From assembly GCA_019416285.1 (NCBI GenBank), contig DXXM01000024.1, positions 1 through 49,212 of the forward strand: 49,212 bases of DNA, in the 5' to 3' direction. Below the pieces are notes generated by a model, which saw only the letters and a list, made by a program, of their open reading frames with translations, ran no database searches and was not told where the DNA came from. The translations under genes and the position numbers were made by a program. This stretch comes from Bacteroidales bacterium. GTDB lineage: Bacteria; Bacteroidota; Bacteroidia; Bacteroidales; Muribaculaceae. Shown here one piece after another: positions 32,092 through 42,173 of the stretch. Each line of letters begins with the position of its first letter. Positions within the stretch are counted from its first letter, which is position 1.

Positions 32092-34893
32092 TTAGAAATC
32101 TACTTTTACACCGAGGGTGTAGGTGCGGAGCTGGGGAGACATGCCGACATTTCTTTCAAGCTGCTTGCGCTCCTTGGAGATGGTGGCGAGAGAGTTGCCG
32201 TTGACATAGATCTGAAGGCCCTTCACGAACTTGTCCTGGAAAAGTTTCGAGGGAAGGTCGTAGGTCAGCTGCACTTTGTCAAGGAAGAATGCGTCTGTCG
32301 AATATGTCCAGAAGTCAGAGGTCACGAAGTTGAGCTCGCCGCCCTGGGTGGTCAGACGGGGATAGGTGGCTGTAGCGGCAGTCTCCGGAGTCCAGCGTCC
32401 GCGGACAACCTCAGAATACTTTCTGTCACCATAAACCCAGTTGTAAGTGTCGCTCTTGACACCTGTGCCGCCGAAACGTCCTGTGCCTGCGACGAAGAGG
32501 GTGAAGTTTTTCCATTTGGCGGTGAAGTTGACACCCATTGAGAAGGGAGCGCCCCACTTGCCGAGGATAACCTGGTCCTTCGAGTCAATCACGCCGTCGC
32601 CGTTCTGATCCTTATACTTGAGGTCGCCGGGGCGGGTGTTGTTGTTGATTTTGGCAGAGTTGGCCACATCTTCCTCATCGGCAAAGAAACCGAGACATTC
32701 ATAGCCGCGGAGAGCGTCGATAGCGGCGCCGGTCTGACGGAGCCAGTCATACTCCACGTTCTCGTTGATGCGGAGATTCTTGGTCTTGTTGTAGGTGCCG
32801 TTGACACCGAGGGCGAGACCGACCTCCCCTACTTCCTTAGCCACGTTGACACCGAAGTCGAAACCTGTGCGGCGCTGATTGTTGTAGTTGATGTAGGGAC
32901 GGAGGTCAGACACAGGCCAGTAAGTCTGGAAGTAGTTGGGGAATGTCACGGAAGCGACTGTGAGCTGGTCGTTGAGGTCGACATTGAAGAAGTTGGCGTT
33001 GACACGGAGCAGACCGTTGAAGAGAGTGGCGCTGAGGCCTGCGTTGAACTCCTTGCGCTTCACGAAACCGAGGTCGGGATTGCCGCCGCGCTGCGAGTCA
33101 GTGGTCTGCATCGAGTTGTTGGTCTCGCTCCAGCCCCACCATGTACCGGTAGAAGTGAAAATGTCGGCATACATGTAGTAGTTCTCGATTTCAATATCCT
33201 GGTTGATGAGGCCGTAGGAAGCTGTGAGCTTGAGGTCATTGAGCCAGTCGAGATCCTTAAGCCATTCTTCCTGTGTGAGACGCCAGCCAAGTGTACCTGT
33301 GGGCGAGAAGGCGTTGCGGTGACCCGGGGCGAGCTTGGCCGAGTGGATGGCGGCGCCACTGAACTGAGCGTAATACTTGTTCATGTAGTTATACTCGAGG
33401 TTCAGGCCGAGGTTAGCGTTGCTTGCACGGTGATATTCACCGGAAGTGGTAATCTGATAGCCGTTGGCGAGAAGCATCGCGTGAACATTGTGGACGCCTG
33501 CGAAGGTACGGTCATACGAGAAATTGGCATTGAACGAGATTGTCTGGACGTCGCGGCTGCCCGACACGGTCTGTGTGGCAGTGCTCTTGTCGAGATTATA
33601 CTTCGTGAGGCCCGAAATCATATCGTAGCCGAGTGCGTTGTCCCACGATGCGCGATAGGTGGCGTAGTCGTTGATAATCGACGTGTTGTAGGATGTCGCA
33701 TAATCGACGGCATACTGAGCGCGGAACGAAAGGCCGGGAAGAATACGGGCGAGGTCTATGTTGAGACCGAGGTCAAACTGGAACTGACGGCTCGTATAGG
33801 TGTTGTGGCCTGCGGCATACATACCGGCGAAGGGGTTGGTGGCATACTGCTGTGTGCCGCCGAGGAGATATTTGCCGTCAACGATATGGTTGCTGTTGTT
33901 GATATAGGTCCACGAGGCCTGATCGGAGGGGTCGATGGCTGAGATGGGAATCAGGGGCACGAGGGGATCGGCACCGGGGTTGGTGGGGCGCAGTGTGGCC
34001 GACTCAGCCCAAAAGTTCGAGCGGTCCTTGCGGTCGTCGTAGAACGAAGCGCATGTGTTGACCCAGCCGCTGATCCAGTCGTTGAGCCGGAGATCGATGT
34101 TGCCGCGCACGTGGAGGCGTGTGGTGTGGTTGTTCTTGCCCTCACCGAATTTGATCAGGTCGGAATTATTGTAAAGGCCCACATTCGCATAATATTTTGC
34201 AAACTTGCCGCCGCCGCGGAACTCCGCGTTGGCATCGTAGCGCATGTAGCTCTTCTTGAGATAATCATCGGAGAAGAAGTTGATGTCAGGATAGCGGAAG
34301 GGGTTGGTTCCGGCTGAATAATTATAGATGTCCTCCTGAGAGAAAGCGGGAATCTCTATACCGTCGTTGGCGAGAGCCTCATTGTAGAGAGTGGCATACT
34401 CAGCGGAGCCGAGATACTTGGGATAGCTCTTGGGCACATTGAGCTGCGCGTTGCCTCTGACGCTCACCTGAAGATTCTGCTCGTTGCCGCGCTTGGTTGT
34501 GATGAGGATTACACCGTGGGCACCCTTACTGCCGTAGAGCACCACTGCCTGCGCGCTCTTTAGGAAAGTAATCTGGGCGATTTCTGACGGAAGAATGTTG
34601 TTTGCGTCGCGGGGCACACCGTCGACAAGCACCAGGGGCGCACCCTGGTTCCAGAGCTCACCGTTATAGCCGCCCACGAGGGCCTGCATGTCGGAAAGAC
34701 TGTAGGTCGAGTAGTCCTTCTCCATGAGTTTTTCGACATCCACAGCCGAAACGCCGCCGAGGAGATTCATTTCCTCAACCGAGCGAAACGCCACATTGAC
34801 CTTTGCGGAGTCGAGGAGCTCATCGGCACCGGCGGTTCCTGCCGACAGCATCGCCAGAGCTCCGATAGTTATATATTTATGTATCTGTTTCAT
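32092..34893 (-). CDS. xusC: SusC-like TonB-dependent transporter lacking the N-terminal regulatory domain
   Basis: 933 residues with signal peptide (KYITIGALAMLSAGTAGA). Unlike the other SusC proteins here it has no CarboxypepD_reg-like domain and no EVVVVGYG motif. The mature protein starts about 20 residues before a divergent plug (FRSVEEMNLLGGVSAVDVEKLMEKDYSTYSLSDMQALV) that leads into APLVLVDGVPRDANNILPSEIAQITFLKSAQAVVLYGSKGAHGVILITTKRG. A full barrel follows, ending TYTLGVKVDF. It pairs with the SusD gene just downstream. The shortened N-terminus at this position is the known form of XusC-type proteins; how it couples to TonB is not obvious from sequence. Confidence 0.9.
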   Translation of the reverse strand: MKQIHKYITIGALAMLSAGTAGADELLDSAKVNVAFRSVEEMNLLGGVSAVDVEKLMEKDYSTYSLSDMQALVGGYNGELWNQGAPLVLVDGVPRDANNILPSEIAQITFLKSAQAVVLYGSKGAHGVILITTKRGNEQNLQVSVRGNAQLNVPKSYPKYLGSAEYATLYNEALANDGIEIPAFSQEDIYNYSAGTNPFRYPDINFFSDDYLKKSYMRYDANAEFRGGGKFAKYYANVGLYNNSDLIKFGEGKNNHTTRLHVRGNIDLRLNDWISGWVNTCASFYDDRKDRSNFWAESATLRPTNPGADPLVPLIPISAIDPSDQASWTYINNSNHIVDGKYLLGGTQQYATNPFAGMYAAGHNTYTSRQFQFDLGLNIDLARILPGLSFRAQYAVDYATSYNTSIINDYATYRASWDNALGYDMISGLTKYNLDKSTATQTVSGSRDVQTISFNANFSYDRTFAGVHNVHAMLLANGYQITTSGEYHRASNANLGLNLEYNYMNKYYAQFSGAAIHSAKLAPGHRNAFSPTGTLGWRLTQEEWLKDLDWLNDLKLTASYGLINQDIEIENYYMYADIFTSTGTWWGWSETNNSMQTTDSQRGGNPDLGFVKRKEFNAGLSATLFNGLLRVNANFFNVDLNDQLTVASVTFPNYFQTYWPVSDLRPYINYNNQRRTGFDFGVNVAKEVGEVGLALGVNGTYNKTKNLRINENVEYDWLRQTGAAIDALRGYECLGFFADEEDVANSAKINNNTRPGDLKYKDQNGDGVIDSKDQVILGKWGAPFSMGVNFTAKWKNFTLFVAGTGRFGGTGVKSDTYNWVYGDRKYSEVVRGRWTPETAATATYPRLTTQGGELNFVTSDFWTYSTDAFFLDKVQLTYDLPSKLFQDKFVKGLQIYVNGNSLATISKERKQLERNVGMSPQLRTYTLGVKVDF

Positions 34894-34915
34894 GAGATTT
34901 TAATTAAGGGTTACA

Positions 34916-36787
34916 TTACCAACCGGGGTTCTGCCTGAAATCTGCCGAAATGTTGCAGTCCGACTTCTTGAGGGGCAACCAGTAGTGTTTCTCGGTGTAG
35001 CTGCGGCTCACGATGACTTCCTCGTGATAGCCACTGACGGCATTGTTCTCGGGATGGGCTGCGTCAAACTCGCCTGAGCGGGTAAACTCTACCGAGGTCT
35101 TGTCGGCATATTCGGGTTTGTCGATGAGCATCCAGCGGCGGAGGTCGTTGAAGCGGTGTCCTTCGTATGAAAGCTCTACGGCGCGCTCTCTGCGGAGTTC
35201 GCTCATGAATCCGTCGAGATTGCCTGAAAACTTGGCGTTGACATCCTCGACACCGGCGCGCTCACGGATCTTGTTGACAGCGTCGAGAGCTGAGAGCGAG
35301 CAGGCCGACGATTTGCCGGCGGGGGTGCCGGTGGCCTGGGCAGCGGCTTCGGCATACATCAGATATACGTCGGCAAGACGGAGGTAACTGATACCGATGG
35401 TGAACTGAGGCGACCATCCCCAGCCGTCGTCGTAACGGTTGCAGGTCTTGTGGAGGAACTTCCTGAGGGAATAACCTGTACGGGAACCCTTGGTTATGTT
35501 GCGCGAAGTACCGCCGGTGAACAGTTCGATATTGGGAATAGGACACTGATAGTTGTCGGTGATGAGACAGCCGTCAAACACGATGTCGTTGTAGAAACGG
35601 GGGTCGCGGCCCTGCCAGGGATGGGTCTTGTCCCAGCCGGACTGCGGGTCGTCGAGGGGAAGGCCGTTAGCCATGCCATAGTTATTGACATAGTTGGCAC
35701 ATGGACTCAGAGTCACGGTATCTTCATCCGGCATATAGGGAATCGGAAGGAACTGGAGTGCGAAACCGTAGCGTGTATTCTGCCAGGGATCCCACTCAGG
35801 ACCTCTGAAAATGACTTCGGTCGAACCGGGCATACGGCCGTTCTGACCGTAGGAATAGAACACATCAGCTATATTACTGTAGTCGACGAGCTGATATTGG
35901 GTCTGCCCCTTCTCCACGAGGTCAAGAAGTTCACCGAAAGCGTCGGCTGCCTTCTGAGCGTAGTCGCGGTTATAGTCGCGTGCGCCGGTCGACGAGTAGT
36001 TCATCAGAGGCGAAGCTGCCCAGAGGTAATTTTTGCCGAGATAAGCGAGAGCCATCACCTTGTTGATGCGACGCTGGTTGTTGCCGTTGGTGATTACGCT
36101 GATGGAGGTCTTGTCCCAGTCAATCGGGAGAAGGTCGGCCGCCCGGCGGAAGTCGGCCGCTGCTTTGTCGGCACACTCATGATAAGAGAGGCGCGGACGC
36201 GAAAGCTGTGCGTTGGCGTTCATGACTTCGTCGATATAGGGAAGACCGCCGAAGTAGTTCATGAGCATGAAGTGGAACCAGCCGCGGAAGAAGAGAAGCT
36301 GACCCTCGATGGCCTTCTTCTGATCGGAAGTGGCATCAGTGAGGAGTTCGAGGTTCTCAAGACCCATGTTGCACTGGCGGATACCCCACCATGCGCAGGG
36401 CCACAGACCTTTCTTGAAACGGTCGCGGTCACGGGGACCGAAATCGCGGCGGTCAAGCCAGCCTGTACCCCAGCCGTCAAATTCCGACTGCCAGCCCCAG
36501 AAATCACCCTGGTCAATCTTGTAGACCATGTGGTAATTGCAGTCGGCACGCGCCACTTCATCATCACCCCAGTTGAAGGAGTTGGTCCAGTAACCCTTGT
36601 CGAAGAGAGGGATATTGTTGTAGAGCAGCTCGACGAAACCCTGGAAGTTTGTAAAATTCTTGTAAGGCTCGGTCGCGGATATGTCTGACTCCTCCGACTT
36701 GTCGAGATAGTCGGTGCAGGATGCTGCTCCGAGCATCAGGACGGCACTCAGACCGGCGGCCTTTATATATGCAAAATATTTTTTCAT
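34916..36787 (-). CDS. xusB: SusD-like xylan-binding lipoprotein
   Basis: 623 residues. Lipobox LMLGAASCTDYLDK (Cys about 25). SusD features include the N-terminal FQGFVELLYNNIP, tetratricopeptide-like helices (QLLFFRGWFHFMLMNYFGGLPYIDEVM) and the C-terminal signature (ELRRERAVELSYEGHRFNDLRRWM, EKHYWLPLKKSDC). It is encoded 14 bases after xusA and is that transporter's surface lid, binding xylan fragments. It is not closely similar to the xusD product, as expected for the two distinct SusCD pairs of the core cluster. Confidence 0.9.
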   Translation of the reverse strand: MKKYFAYIKAAGLSAVLMLGAASCTDYLDKSEESDISATEPYKNFTNFQGFVELLYNNIPLFDKGYWTNSFNWGDDEVARADCNYHMVYKIDQGDFWGWQSEFDGWGTGWLDRRDFGPRDRDRFKKGLWPCAWWGIRQCNMGLENLELLTDATSDQKKAIEGQLLFFRGWFHFMLMNYFGGLPYIDEVMNANAQLSRPRLSYHECADKAAADFRRAADLLPIDWDKTSISVITNGNNQRRINKVMALAYLGKNYLWAASPLMNYSSTGARDYNRDYAQKAADAFGELLDLVEKGQTQYQLVDYSNIADVFYSYGQNGRMPGSTEVIFRGPEWDPWQNTRYGFALQFLPIPYMPDEDTVTLSPCANYVNNYGMANGLPLDDPQSGWDKTHPWQGRDPRFYNDIVFDGCLITDNYQCPIPNIELFTGGTSRNITKGSRTGYSLRKFLHKTCNRYDDGWGWSPQFTIGISYLRLADVYLMYAEAAAQATGTPAGKSSACSLSALDAVNKIRERAGVEDVNAKFSGNLDGFMSELRRERAVELSYEGHRFNDLRRWMLIDKPEYADKTSVEFTRSGEFDAAHPENNAVSGYHEEVIVSRSYTEKHYWLPLKKSDCNISADFRQNPGW

Positions 36788-36801
36788 GATAAGTCAGTTG
36801 A

Positions 36802-39800
36802 TTAGATGTCAAACTTAAAGCCGAGGTTGAAACGGCGCACTGTCGGGTAGGCACCCTGCGAGGCGAGACCTGTTCCGGCGAAGTTGGACTCACGGTCGTC
36901 GGGCATGCGCGACCACATCCAGAGGTTATTGCCGTTGAGGTAGAGCTTGAACATGCTCATGCCGAGTTTCCTTACCCATCCGCCGGTCCACGTGTAGGCG
37001 ATTTCGGCGTTCTTCAGACGGATGTAGGAACCGTCGTAGTGGTAGCGGGTACCCTCGTAGTAGGAAGGAGTGGAGCTCCAGCGCGGCAGGGGCACATCTG
37101 AATTGATGTCGGTGGTGCCTGACCAATAGGAACCCTCGTCAAACACACTGTTGAGATGATTGCTTAGTGAATTGAAACCTACATAGCGGCTTACGTTGGT
37201 GACACCGTAGAACTGAACGAAGGCCGAGAAACCTTTCCACTCGAAACCGATGGTGGCGTTGTAGGTGTTCTGCGGGGTACCGGTGTAGCCGTAGGGGGCG
37301 GAGTCGTTGGTGTCGATGACGCCGTCGCCGTTGTAGTCCACAGAGATGAACTGGCCGGGAAGTTTGTGATTGTCGTTGGTATTGTGCTGGGTCATACCGA
37401 TGACCTCGTTCCAGTTTTTGGCGATGCCTGCGGTGTAGGTGGCGTGATCCTGACCGATGGCGAAACCGGTGCTCTTCTGATAGGCGGGAGTGAGCTCGGG
37501 ATCATCGTAGGAAAGCACCTTGTTTGTGGCGTGGGTCATGTTGAAGTTGCCCCAGAGGTGGAAATTGTTGCCGAAAGTGTAATTGAGTCGGAGCTCAAGC
37601 TCGAAACCTGAGGTGCGCACACGGCCGAGGTTGGCGGTGGGAGCGGTGGTGCCGTAGTAGCTGGGGACAGCGCGCTTGTCGCCGGTGATTAGGATGTCGC
37701 TGCGTTTGTCACGGAAGAATTCGAGGCTACCGGCTGCGAGGTGGTTAAAGAATGAATAGTCGATACCGAGATTCTGCTTGATGGCCTTTTCCCAATGCAC
37801 ATCGGAGTTACCGACAGCCTTTTCAAAGAACCAGACGTAAGGAGAAGCCACTTGCTTGTCAGTACCCTGATAGGATTCACCGGGTTTGCCGTCGACTGCT
37901 CCATAGCCCATCTGAGTGGCGTAGAGCCAGCGTGCGGGCACGTAGTCGTCGCCGACCTCACCGTAGGAATAGCGGATTTTGAGAAGGTCAAGCCATCCGC
38001 GTGAAAATTTCATGAAGTTTTCCTGTGAAATCATCCAGCCCACAGCGCCCGAGTTGAAGAAAGCGAAGCGGTGTTTGCTGCTGAAACGCTCGGAACCGTT
38101 GTAGGCGCCGTTGTATTCGGCGAAATACTTGTCGGCATAATTATAGGTGGCGCGGAAGGCCCAGTCCTCACGATAGTTTGTGAACTGTGAGCCGTAGGTA
38201 TTCTCCGTGCGGTTGAACACGCCCATTGCGGATACCTCGTTGTTACCGAACTTGCCAGACCAGAAGAGCTGACCCTGATAGAAAAGGTTGCGGACAGTCT
38301 GATTGTTGTCGACGGCTCCACCGTTGGTGCTCCACTTGATGCCTTCAGTGAAGTCGAAACCGGTCTTGGTGTCACCGGTCTGCGAGTATTTGACCTCACC
38401 GGTGAGGGGATCGATATATTTCTGCTGATAAGGGTGATTGAGGTCATTGACACCACGGCCTGTCTCTACAAAGACGTTGTCCCATGAGATAAGAGCCGAG
38501 GCGCGGAGACCTTTGAGAAGGAAGCCGAGATCCTGTTCGAGAGTGAAGTCAGTGTTTATGCGGGTGGTTGTCACCTTCTCGGCGCCTGCGAGAGCGAGAT
38601 TGGTTACGGAGTTGGGAGAACCCTGGATATTAGGCTCATAATAGCCCCATGTTCCGTCGGAGTAACGGGGAAGAAAAGCATCGTGGGGTGCGCTGTAGGC
38701 GGCCTGCCAGAGCTGGGTCGTGCCCCAGTCACTGTCGTTCATATTCCAGGGGCGTTTCTTCTCGCCGTTCATACCGAAGAGATTGACCTTGAATACTGTA
38801 GTCGGTGTGATCTGGAAGTCGAGGTTTGAGCGGACGTTCACTCGGTTGTAGCCGTAACCGGCCTTATATCCGCGGCCGTTGTCCCACTGACGGAAAAGGT
38901 CGCCTTCATGAAGGAAGTCGATGGCGGCGAAATATTTGACGTTCTTTGTACCGCCGGCCACATTGATATTGGGATTGTAGGCCATGGCATAGTCCTTGAA
39001 AAGTTCCTTCTGCCAGTCAACGTCGACGTAGCGTTCCCACTCGTCACCGGGATTGATGTATTTCTGAATGACATCCTCGGGATAGATGTCAACCCATGAG
39101 TCGGGATAGACACCGAGCTCACGCTCGATGGCGCGGTTGCGGACGCGGATAGCGTCGGCAGAACCGAGTGTCTCGGGAAGTTTCGAAACCACCTTGGCGG
39201 TGACATTCATTCCGACAGAAATCTTCGCACGACCCTCTTCACCGCGCTTGGTGGTGATGAGGATTACACCGTTGGCACCCTTCACACCGTAGACGGCTGT
39301 AGCGGATGCGTCCTTGAGGACGGAGATGGTCTTTACGGAGCTGATGTCGACTGAGCTCATGGGACGCTCGATACCGTCGACGAGCACGAGGGGCTGAGAG
39401 TTGTTCCACGAACTTGCGCTGCGGATCACAATCTGCGGGTCCTCGTCGCCGGGCATACCGGTTGAGGAGGTGGTGACGACACCGGGGAGATTACCGGTGA
39501 GTGCGGCACCTACGTTGCTCACACCGCCCGCACGTTCAAGAGTCTCGCCTGTGGTCTGGGTGATGGCACCCACCACAGAGGCTTTCTTCTGCTGGCCATA
39601 GCCCACGACAACTACTTCGTCGAGCATCTCAGTATCAGTTGTGAGTGTGATATCAACCACACTGCGGCCGTTGACCTTTACGGTCTGGGAAACCATGCCG
39701 ACATAGGAAAATTCCAGTACGGCGTTTTTCAGGTTGGGAACATTGAGCGTGTACTGACCGTCGATATCAGTAGCCACTCCTTGAGAAGAGCCTTTGAGGA

Positions 39801-39942
39801 TTACTGAAACCCCCACAAGTGGTTCACCCGTGTCGTCTACCACGGTACCCCTGACCGTATCGGCGTATGCCCGGGCCGGACTGAAAGCGGCCAGAAGCAG
39901 CAGGAGTGAAATGCAACGAAATAGTTTCTTTACATTTTCCAT
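36802..39942 (-). CDS. xusA: SusC-like TonB-dependent transporter for xylan fragments
   Basis: 1046 residues from ATG 39940-39942 (MENVKKLFRCISLLLLLAAFSPARAYA, a good signal peptide); the frame upstream to 39981 lacks one. A CarboxypepD_reg-like domain (VRGTVVDDTGEPLVGVSVILKG, about 29-110), LDEVVVVGYGQQ, a plug domain with PLVLVDGIERPMSSVDISSVKTISVLKDASATAVYG and a long barrel ending FNLGFKFDI are all present. It is the first core gene of the xylan uptake cluster, 73 bases after the GH43 at 40016; that gap holds no clear -7 element, so it is probably co-transcribed with it. It imports xylo-oligosaccharides with the xusB lipoprotein. Confidence 0.93.
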   Translation of the reverse strand: MENVKKLFRCISLLLLLAAFSPARAYADTVRGTVVDDTGEPLVGVSVILKGSSQGVATDIDGQYTLNVPNLKNAVLEFSYVGMVSQTVKVNGRSVVDITLTTDTEMLDEVVVVGYGQQKKASVVGAITQTTGETLERAGGVSNVGAALTGNLPGVVTTSSTGMPGDEDPQIVIRSASSWNNSQPLVLVDGIERPMSSVDISSVKTISVLKDASATAVYGVKGANGVILITTKRGEEGRAKISVGMNVTAKVVSKLPETLGSADAIRVRNRAIERELGVYPDSWVDIYPEDVIQKYINPGDEWERYVDVDWQKELFKDYAMAYNPNINVAGGTKNVKYFAAIDFLHEGDLFRQWDNGRGYKAGYGYNRVNVRSNLDFQITPTTVFKVNLFGMNGEKKRPWNMNDSDWGTTQLWQAAYSAPHDAFLPRYSDGTWGYYEPNIQGSPNSVTNLALAGAEKVTTTRINTDFTLEQDLGFLLKGLRASALISWDNVFVETGRGVNDLNHPYQQKYIDPLTGEVKYSQTGDTKTGFDFTEGIKWSTNGGAVDNNQTVRNLFYQGQLFWSGKFGNNEVSAMGVFNRTENTYGSQFTNYREDWAFRATYNYADKYFAEYNGAYNGSERFSSKHRFAFFNSGAVGWMISQENFMKFSRGWLDLLKIRYSYGEVGDDYVPARWLYATQMGYGAVDGKPGESYQGTDKQVASPYVWFFEKAVGNSDVHWEKAIKQNLGIDYSFFNHLAAGSLEFFRDKRSDILITGDKRAVPSYYGTTAPTANLGRVRTSGFELELRLNYTFGNNFHLWGNFNMTHATNKVLSYDDPELTPAYQKSTGFAIGQDHATYTAGIAKNWNEVIGMTQHNTNDNHKLPGQFISVDYNGDGVIDTNDSAPYGYTGTPQNTYNATIGFEWKGFSAFVQFYGVTNVSRYVGFNSLSNHLNSVFDEGSYWSGTTDINSDVPLPRWSSTPSYYEGTRYHYDGSYIRLKNAEIAYTWTGGWVRKLGMSMFKLYLNGNNLWMWSRMPDDRESNFAGTGLASQGAYPTVRRFNLGFKFDI

Positions 39943-40015
39943 TGTTATTAATTTAAAGTAATATAATTGATTGGTTATCACTCAAAAAAGTGAATGAATG
40001 GCATCAGGGTAATGA

Positions 40016-41740
40016 CTACAGGCTGTTTGAGGCGTAGAGTCCGATTGTGGTACCGGTGAAACCGCCTGCCTTGGCAGTGGAGGTGAACCCGGCGTCGACT
40101 CCGGAAGCAACTTCGTTCCAGGTCTTGCCCCCGTCGGCCGAATAGGAGAACGCGAGGCTGAGTCCTTTTGACTCGACTTTGAGATCGAGGTGGTGTGTTC
40201 CGTCTTCAAGAGCTTTTTCGGCGAGGTTTTCATGACCGTTTTCGGTAATCTTGCGGAGCACTACCTTGTGTGTGCCTTCCTTGTCGCGGGTCTTGGCAAG
40301 GAGATACTGGTGTGTCTCGTCTTTCATGAGCAGCATGCCGGCGCCCTGTTTTTCATTTTCGGGATCGAAAGTCAGTCTGGTCGAGGCTGTGTAGTTGTGG
40401 TGCTGGATGCGGCGGCCGATATAGGGAAGCACCGCTTTCTCGGCAGATGACACATCGGCGCAGTTGATGGTGATGTAGCCGGGATTTTTGGAGAGAGAGT
40501 AGTATTCATCGGCTGTGCCGCGGAGTGTCATCCAGTCCATTCCGAGAATGGAGTCGGTGAACTCGTCGGTGCGTGCGAAATTGCCGAAGGTTACGTCGGG
40601 CTCGCGCTTCACACCGTCGCGGCGGAGCTGCATCGGGATGGTCTCGCCCTCGCGGGTCATGTAGGGCCAGCCGTCATCGGTCCATTTCACGGGCATCATG
40701 AATGTCTCGCGGCCGAGGTTTTCCATATCGTCCTTGACGGGGCGGCATGCGAGAAACACTCCCCACCAGTCGCCTTCCTTGGTCTGCACGAGGTCGGCAT
40801 GGCCGGCGCAGGTGATGGGATTCTCACGTGAACTGTCGAGAGTGCGCTGGGTGAGGATGGGGTTGCCTTCCCAGGGAGTGAAGGGGCCGAAAGGAGAGGG
40901 TCCGCGGTAGATGACCTCGCTGTGCCATCCGCTGGTACCGCCCTCGGCGGTCATGAGGTAATACTGACCCTTTATATTATATATATGTGGTCCCTCGCAC
41001 CAGATAGGTTTCTCTTCGGGGCGACAGCCTTTGTTGACCACGATTTTGCGCTCGCCGACACACTTGTCGGTAGCGGTATCGAACTCCACCACGCGCACTG
41101 TGCGGTGTCCGGGATATTCGGGCTTGCCGTCGGGGGCGTCGTCGTTGTTGACAATGTAGCCTTTACCGTCAGCATCGAAGAAGAAGGCGGGGTCGATGCC
41201 CTGCACCTCGGGGAGCATGATGGGGTCGGACCACTCTCCGAATGGGTCCTGGGTCTTGACGAAGAAATTGCCGGCGCCGACGTTGGTGGTAATCATGTAG
41301 TAGGTCTTGTTGGCCGGATTGTAGGCGATGGCGGGAGCGAAGATGCCACCGCTCACATGCTGCTTCTCCATGTTCTGAAGTTGCGAGGGGCGAGAGAGGA
41401 TGTGGCCCACCTGCTTCCAGTTCACGAGGTCGCGGCTGTGGAACAGGGGCACACCGGGGAAATAGGTGAAAGTAGAGGTGGCGAGGAAATAATCCCCCTC
41501 GCCGTTGGTACAGATTGTGGGGTCGGAATACCATCCGGGGAGGATGGGATTATAGAACGAGCTTTCGTCCGCCAGAGGGTTCGACTTATAATAGTCGTCG
41601 GCACCCTCATAGGAAAACGAGTCAAAAATCGCAACAGATTTCTGCGGCTCGATTGAAGCGACGGCTCCGGCTGACGTACAACTCACAAGAGTGGTCAGGA
41701 AACCGGCTGAAACTGCAATCAGGGCTGATTTAGTCTTCAT
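40016..41740 (-). CDS. GH43 beta-xylosidase/arabinofuranosidase, lipoprotein
   Basis: 574 residues. Lipobox TTLVSCTSAG (Cys about 21) suggests membrane anchoring. GH43 catalytic Asp in LPGWYSDPT (about 73), Asp in GIDPAFFFDADGKGYIVNND and Glu in IWCEGPHIYN (about 249) are present. From about 375 a concanavalin-like C-terminal domain follows (FARTDEFTDSILGMDWMTLRG..., GAGMLLMKDETHQYLL, FSYSADGGKTWNEV), the usual partner in xylosidase-type GH43 enzymes. It opens the long minus-strand operon leading into xusABCDE-xyn10C, with a TAATTTTG promoter element 47 bases before the start. Confidence 0.92.
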   Translation of the reverse strand: MKTKSALIAVSAGFLTTLVSCTSAGAVASIEPQKSVAIFDSFSYEGADDYYKSNPLADESSFYNPILPGWYSDPTICTNGEGDYFLATSTFTYFPGVPLFHSRDLVNWKQVGHILSRPSQLQNMEKQHVSGGIFAPAIAYNPANKTYYMITTNVGAGNFFVKTQDPFGEWSDPIMLPEVQGIDPAFFFDADGKGYIVNNDDAPDGKPEYPGHRTVRVVEFDTATDKCVGERKIVVNKGCRPEEKPIWCEGPHIYNIKGQYYLMTAEGGTSGWHSEVIYRGPSPFGPFTPWEGNPILTQRTLDSSRENPITCAGHADLVQTKEGDWWGVFLACRPVKDDMENLGRETFMMPVKWTDDGWPYMTREGETIPMQLRRDGVKREPDVTFGNFARTDEFTDSILGMDWMTLRGTADEYYSLSKNPGYITINCADVSSAEKAVLPYIGRRIQHHNYTASTRLTFDPENEKQGAGMLLMKDETHQYLLAKTRDKEGTHKVVLRKITENGHENLAEKALEDGTHHLDLKVESKGLSLAFSYSADGGKTWNEVASGVDAGFTSTAKAGGFTGTTIGLYASNSL

Positions 41741-41786
41741 GAGATTCGGTTTTGATTCGGTACTTGTAATGAATGGTTAAACATCA

Positions 41787-41794
41787 CAAAATTA
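41787..41794 (-). promoter_or_regulatory. -7 element for the GH43-xus operon
   Basis: The minus strand reads TAATTTTG, which fits TAnnTTTG, 47 bases before ATG 41740. No clear -33 TTTG is seen, consistent with a promoter that needs an activator. Confidence 0.5.
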
Positions 41795-41939
41795 TGTTAT
41801 TGATTCAAGACGGACATTTTACATCGGCTCTTAGGCGTACATATTTATATCATGATCCATATCGTTTTGTCTCATTTGCATAATTATTTGAATCATCACC
41901 TATATTACACCTATAGTTATATCCCTGAGGCACTGCGAT

Positions 41940-41978
41940 ATAACAAAACGGGGGCTACGCTCCACGCGCAGCCCCCGT
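41940..41978 (-). terminator. rho-independent terminator downstream of GH43 (42174-43772)
   Basis: On the minus strand ACGGGGGCT (41978-41970) pairs perfectly with AGCCCCCGT (41956-41948) around a 13-base loop and is followed by TTTGTTATA. It lies 195 bases after the GH43 stop codon and separates it from the xus operon promoter. Confidence 0.8.
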
Positions 41979-42173
41979 CAGACAGATTTTAAATTGAGTC
42001 GTGTGTTGTGGTTAATGTAAGTTTAAACCGGATAATTAAGATAAAAGTATGAAAGAAATCTCAAAGTCAATGATGAACACTTACTTAGAATAAACCCAAA
42101 AAACAATCAATTACTTAGATTACACAACTATTGTAGCATAATATATATTTACCTTATACCATTATGTCATTTA

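Larger units (their letters stand above)
41741..42173. other. 433-bp AT-rich intergenic region with operator candidates
   Basis: No gene is visible. Near the GH43 start lies a short direct repeat, GATTCGGTTTTGATTCGGT (41743-41761), then TGATTCAAG (41801-41809) and, on the minus strand, TGATTCAAATAAT (41884-41896). The string TTGATTCA also occurs between the other GH43 and the xylan sensor (about 43936). These could be sites for the sensor's AraC domain. The rest contains a terminator (41940-41978) and plain AT-rich sequence. Confidence 0.4.

Noticed and set aside
35450..36688. Long open frame on the plus strand opposite xusB (412 codons)
   Set aside because: It is antisense to a complete SusD gene with strong family motifs, and the translation has no recognisable domain. 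It is a by-product of codon bias.
39943..40015. Separate promoter for xusA in the gap after GH43
   Set aside because: The 73-bp gap has no TAnnTTTG element and no convincing terminator (only a weak CACT...AGTG pair), so co-transcription with GH43 is more likely.
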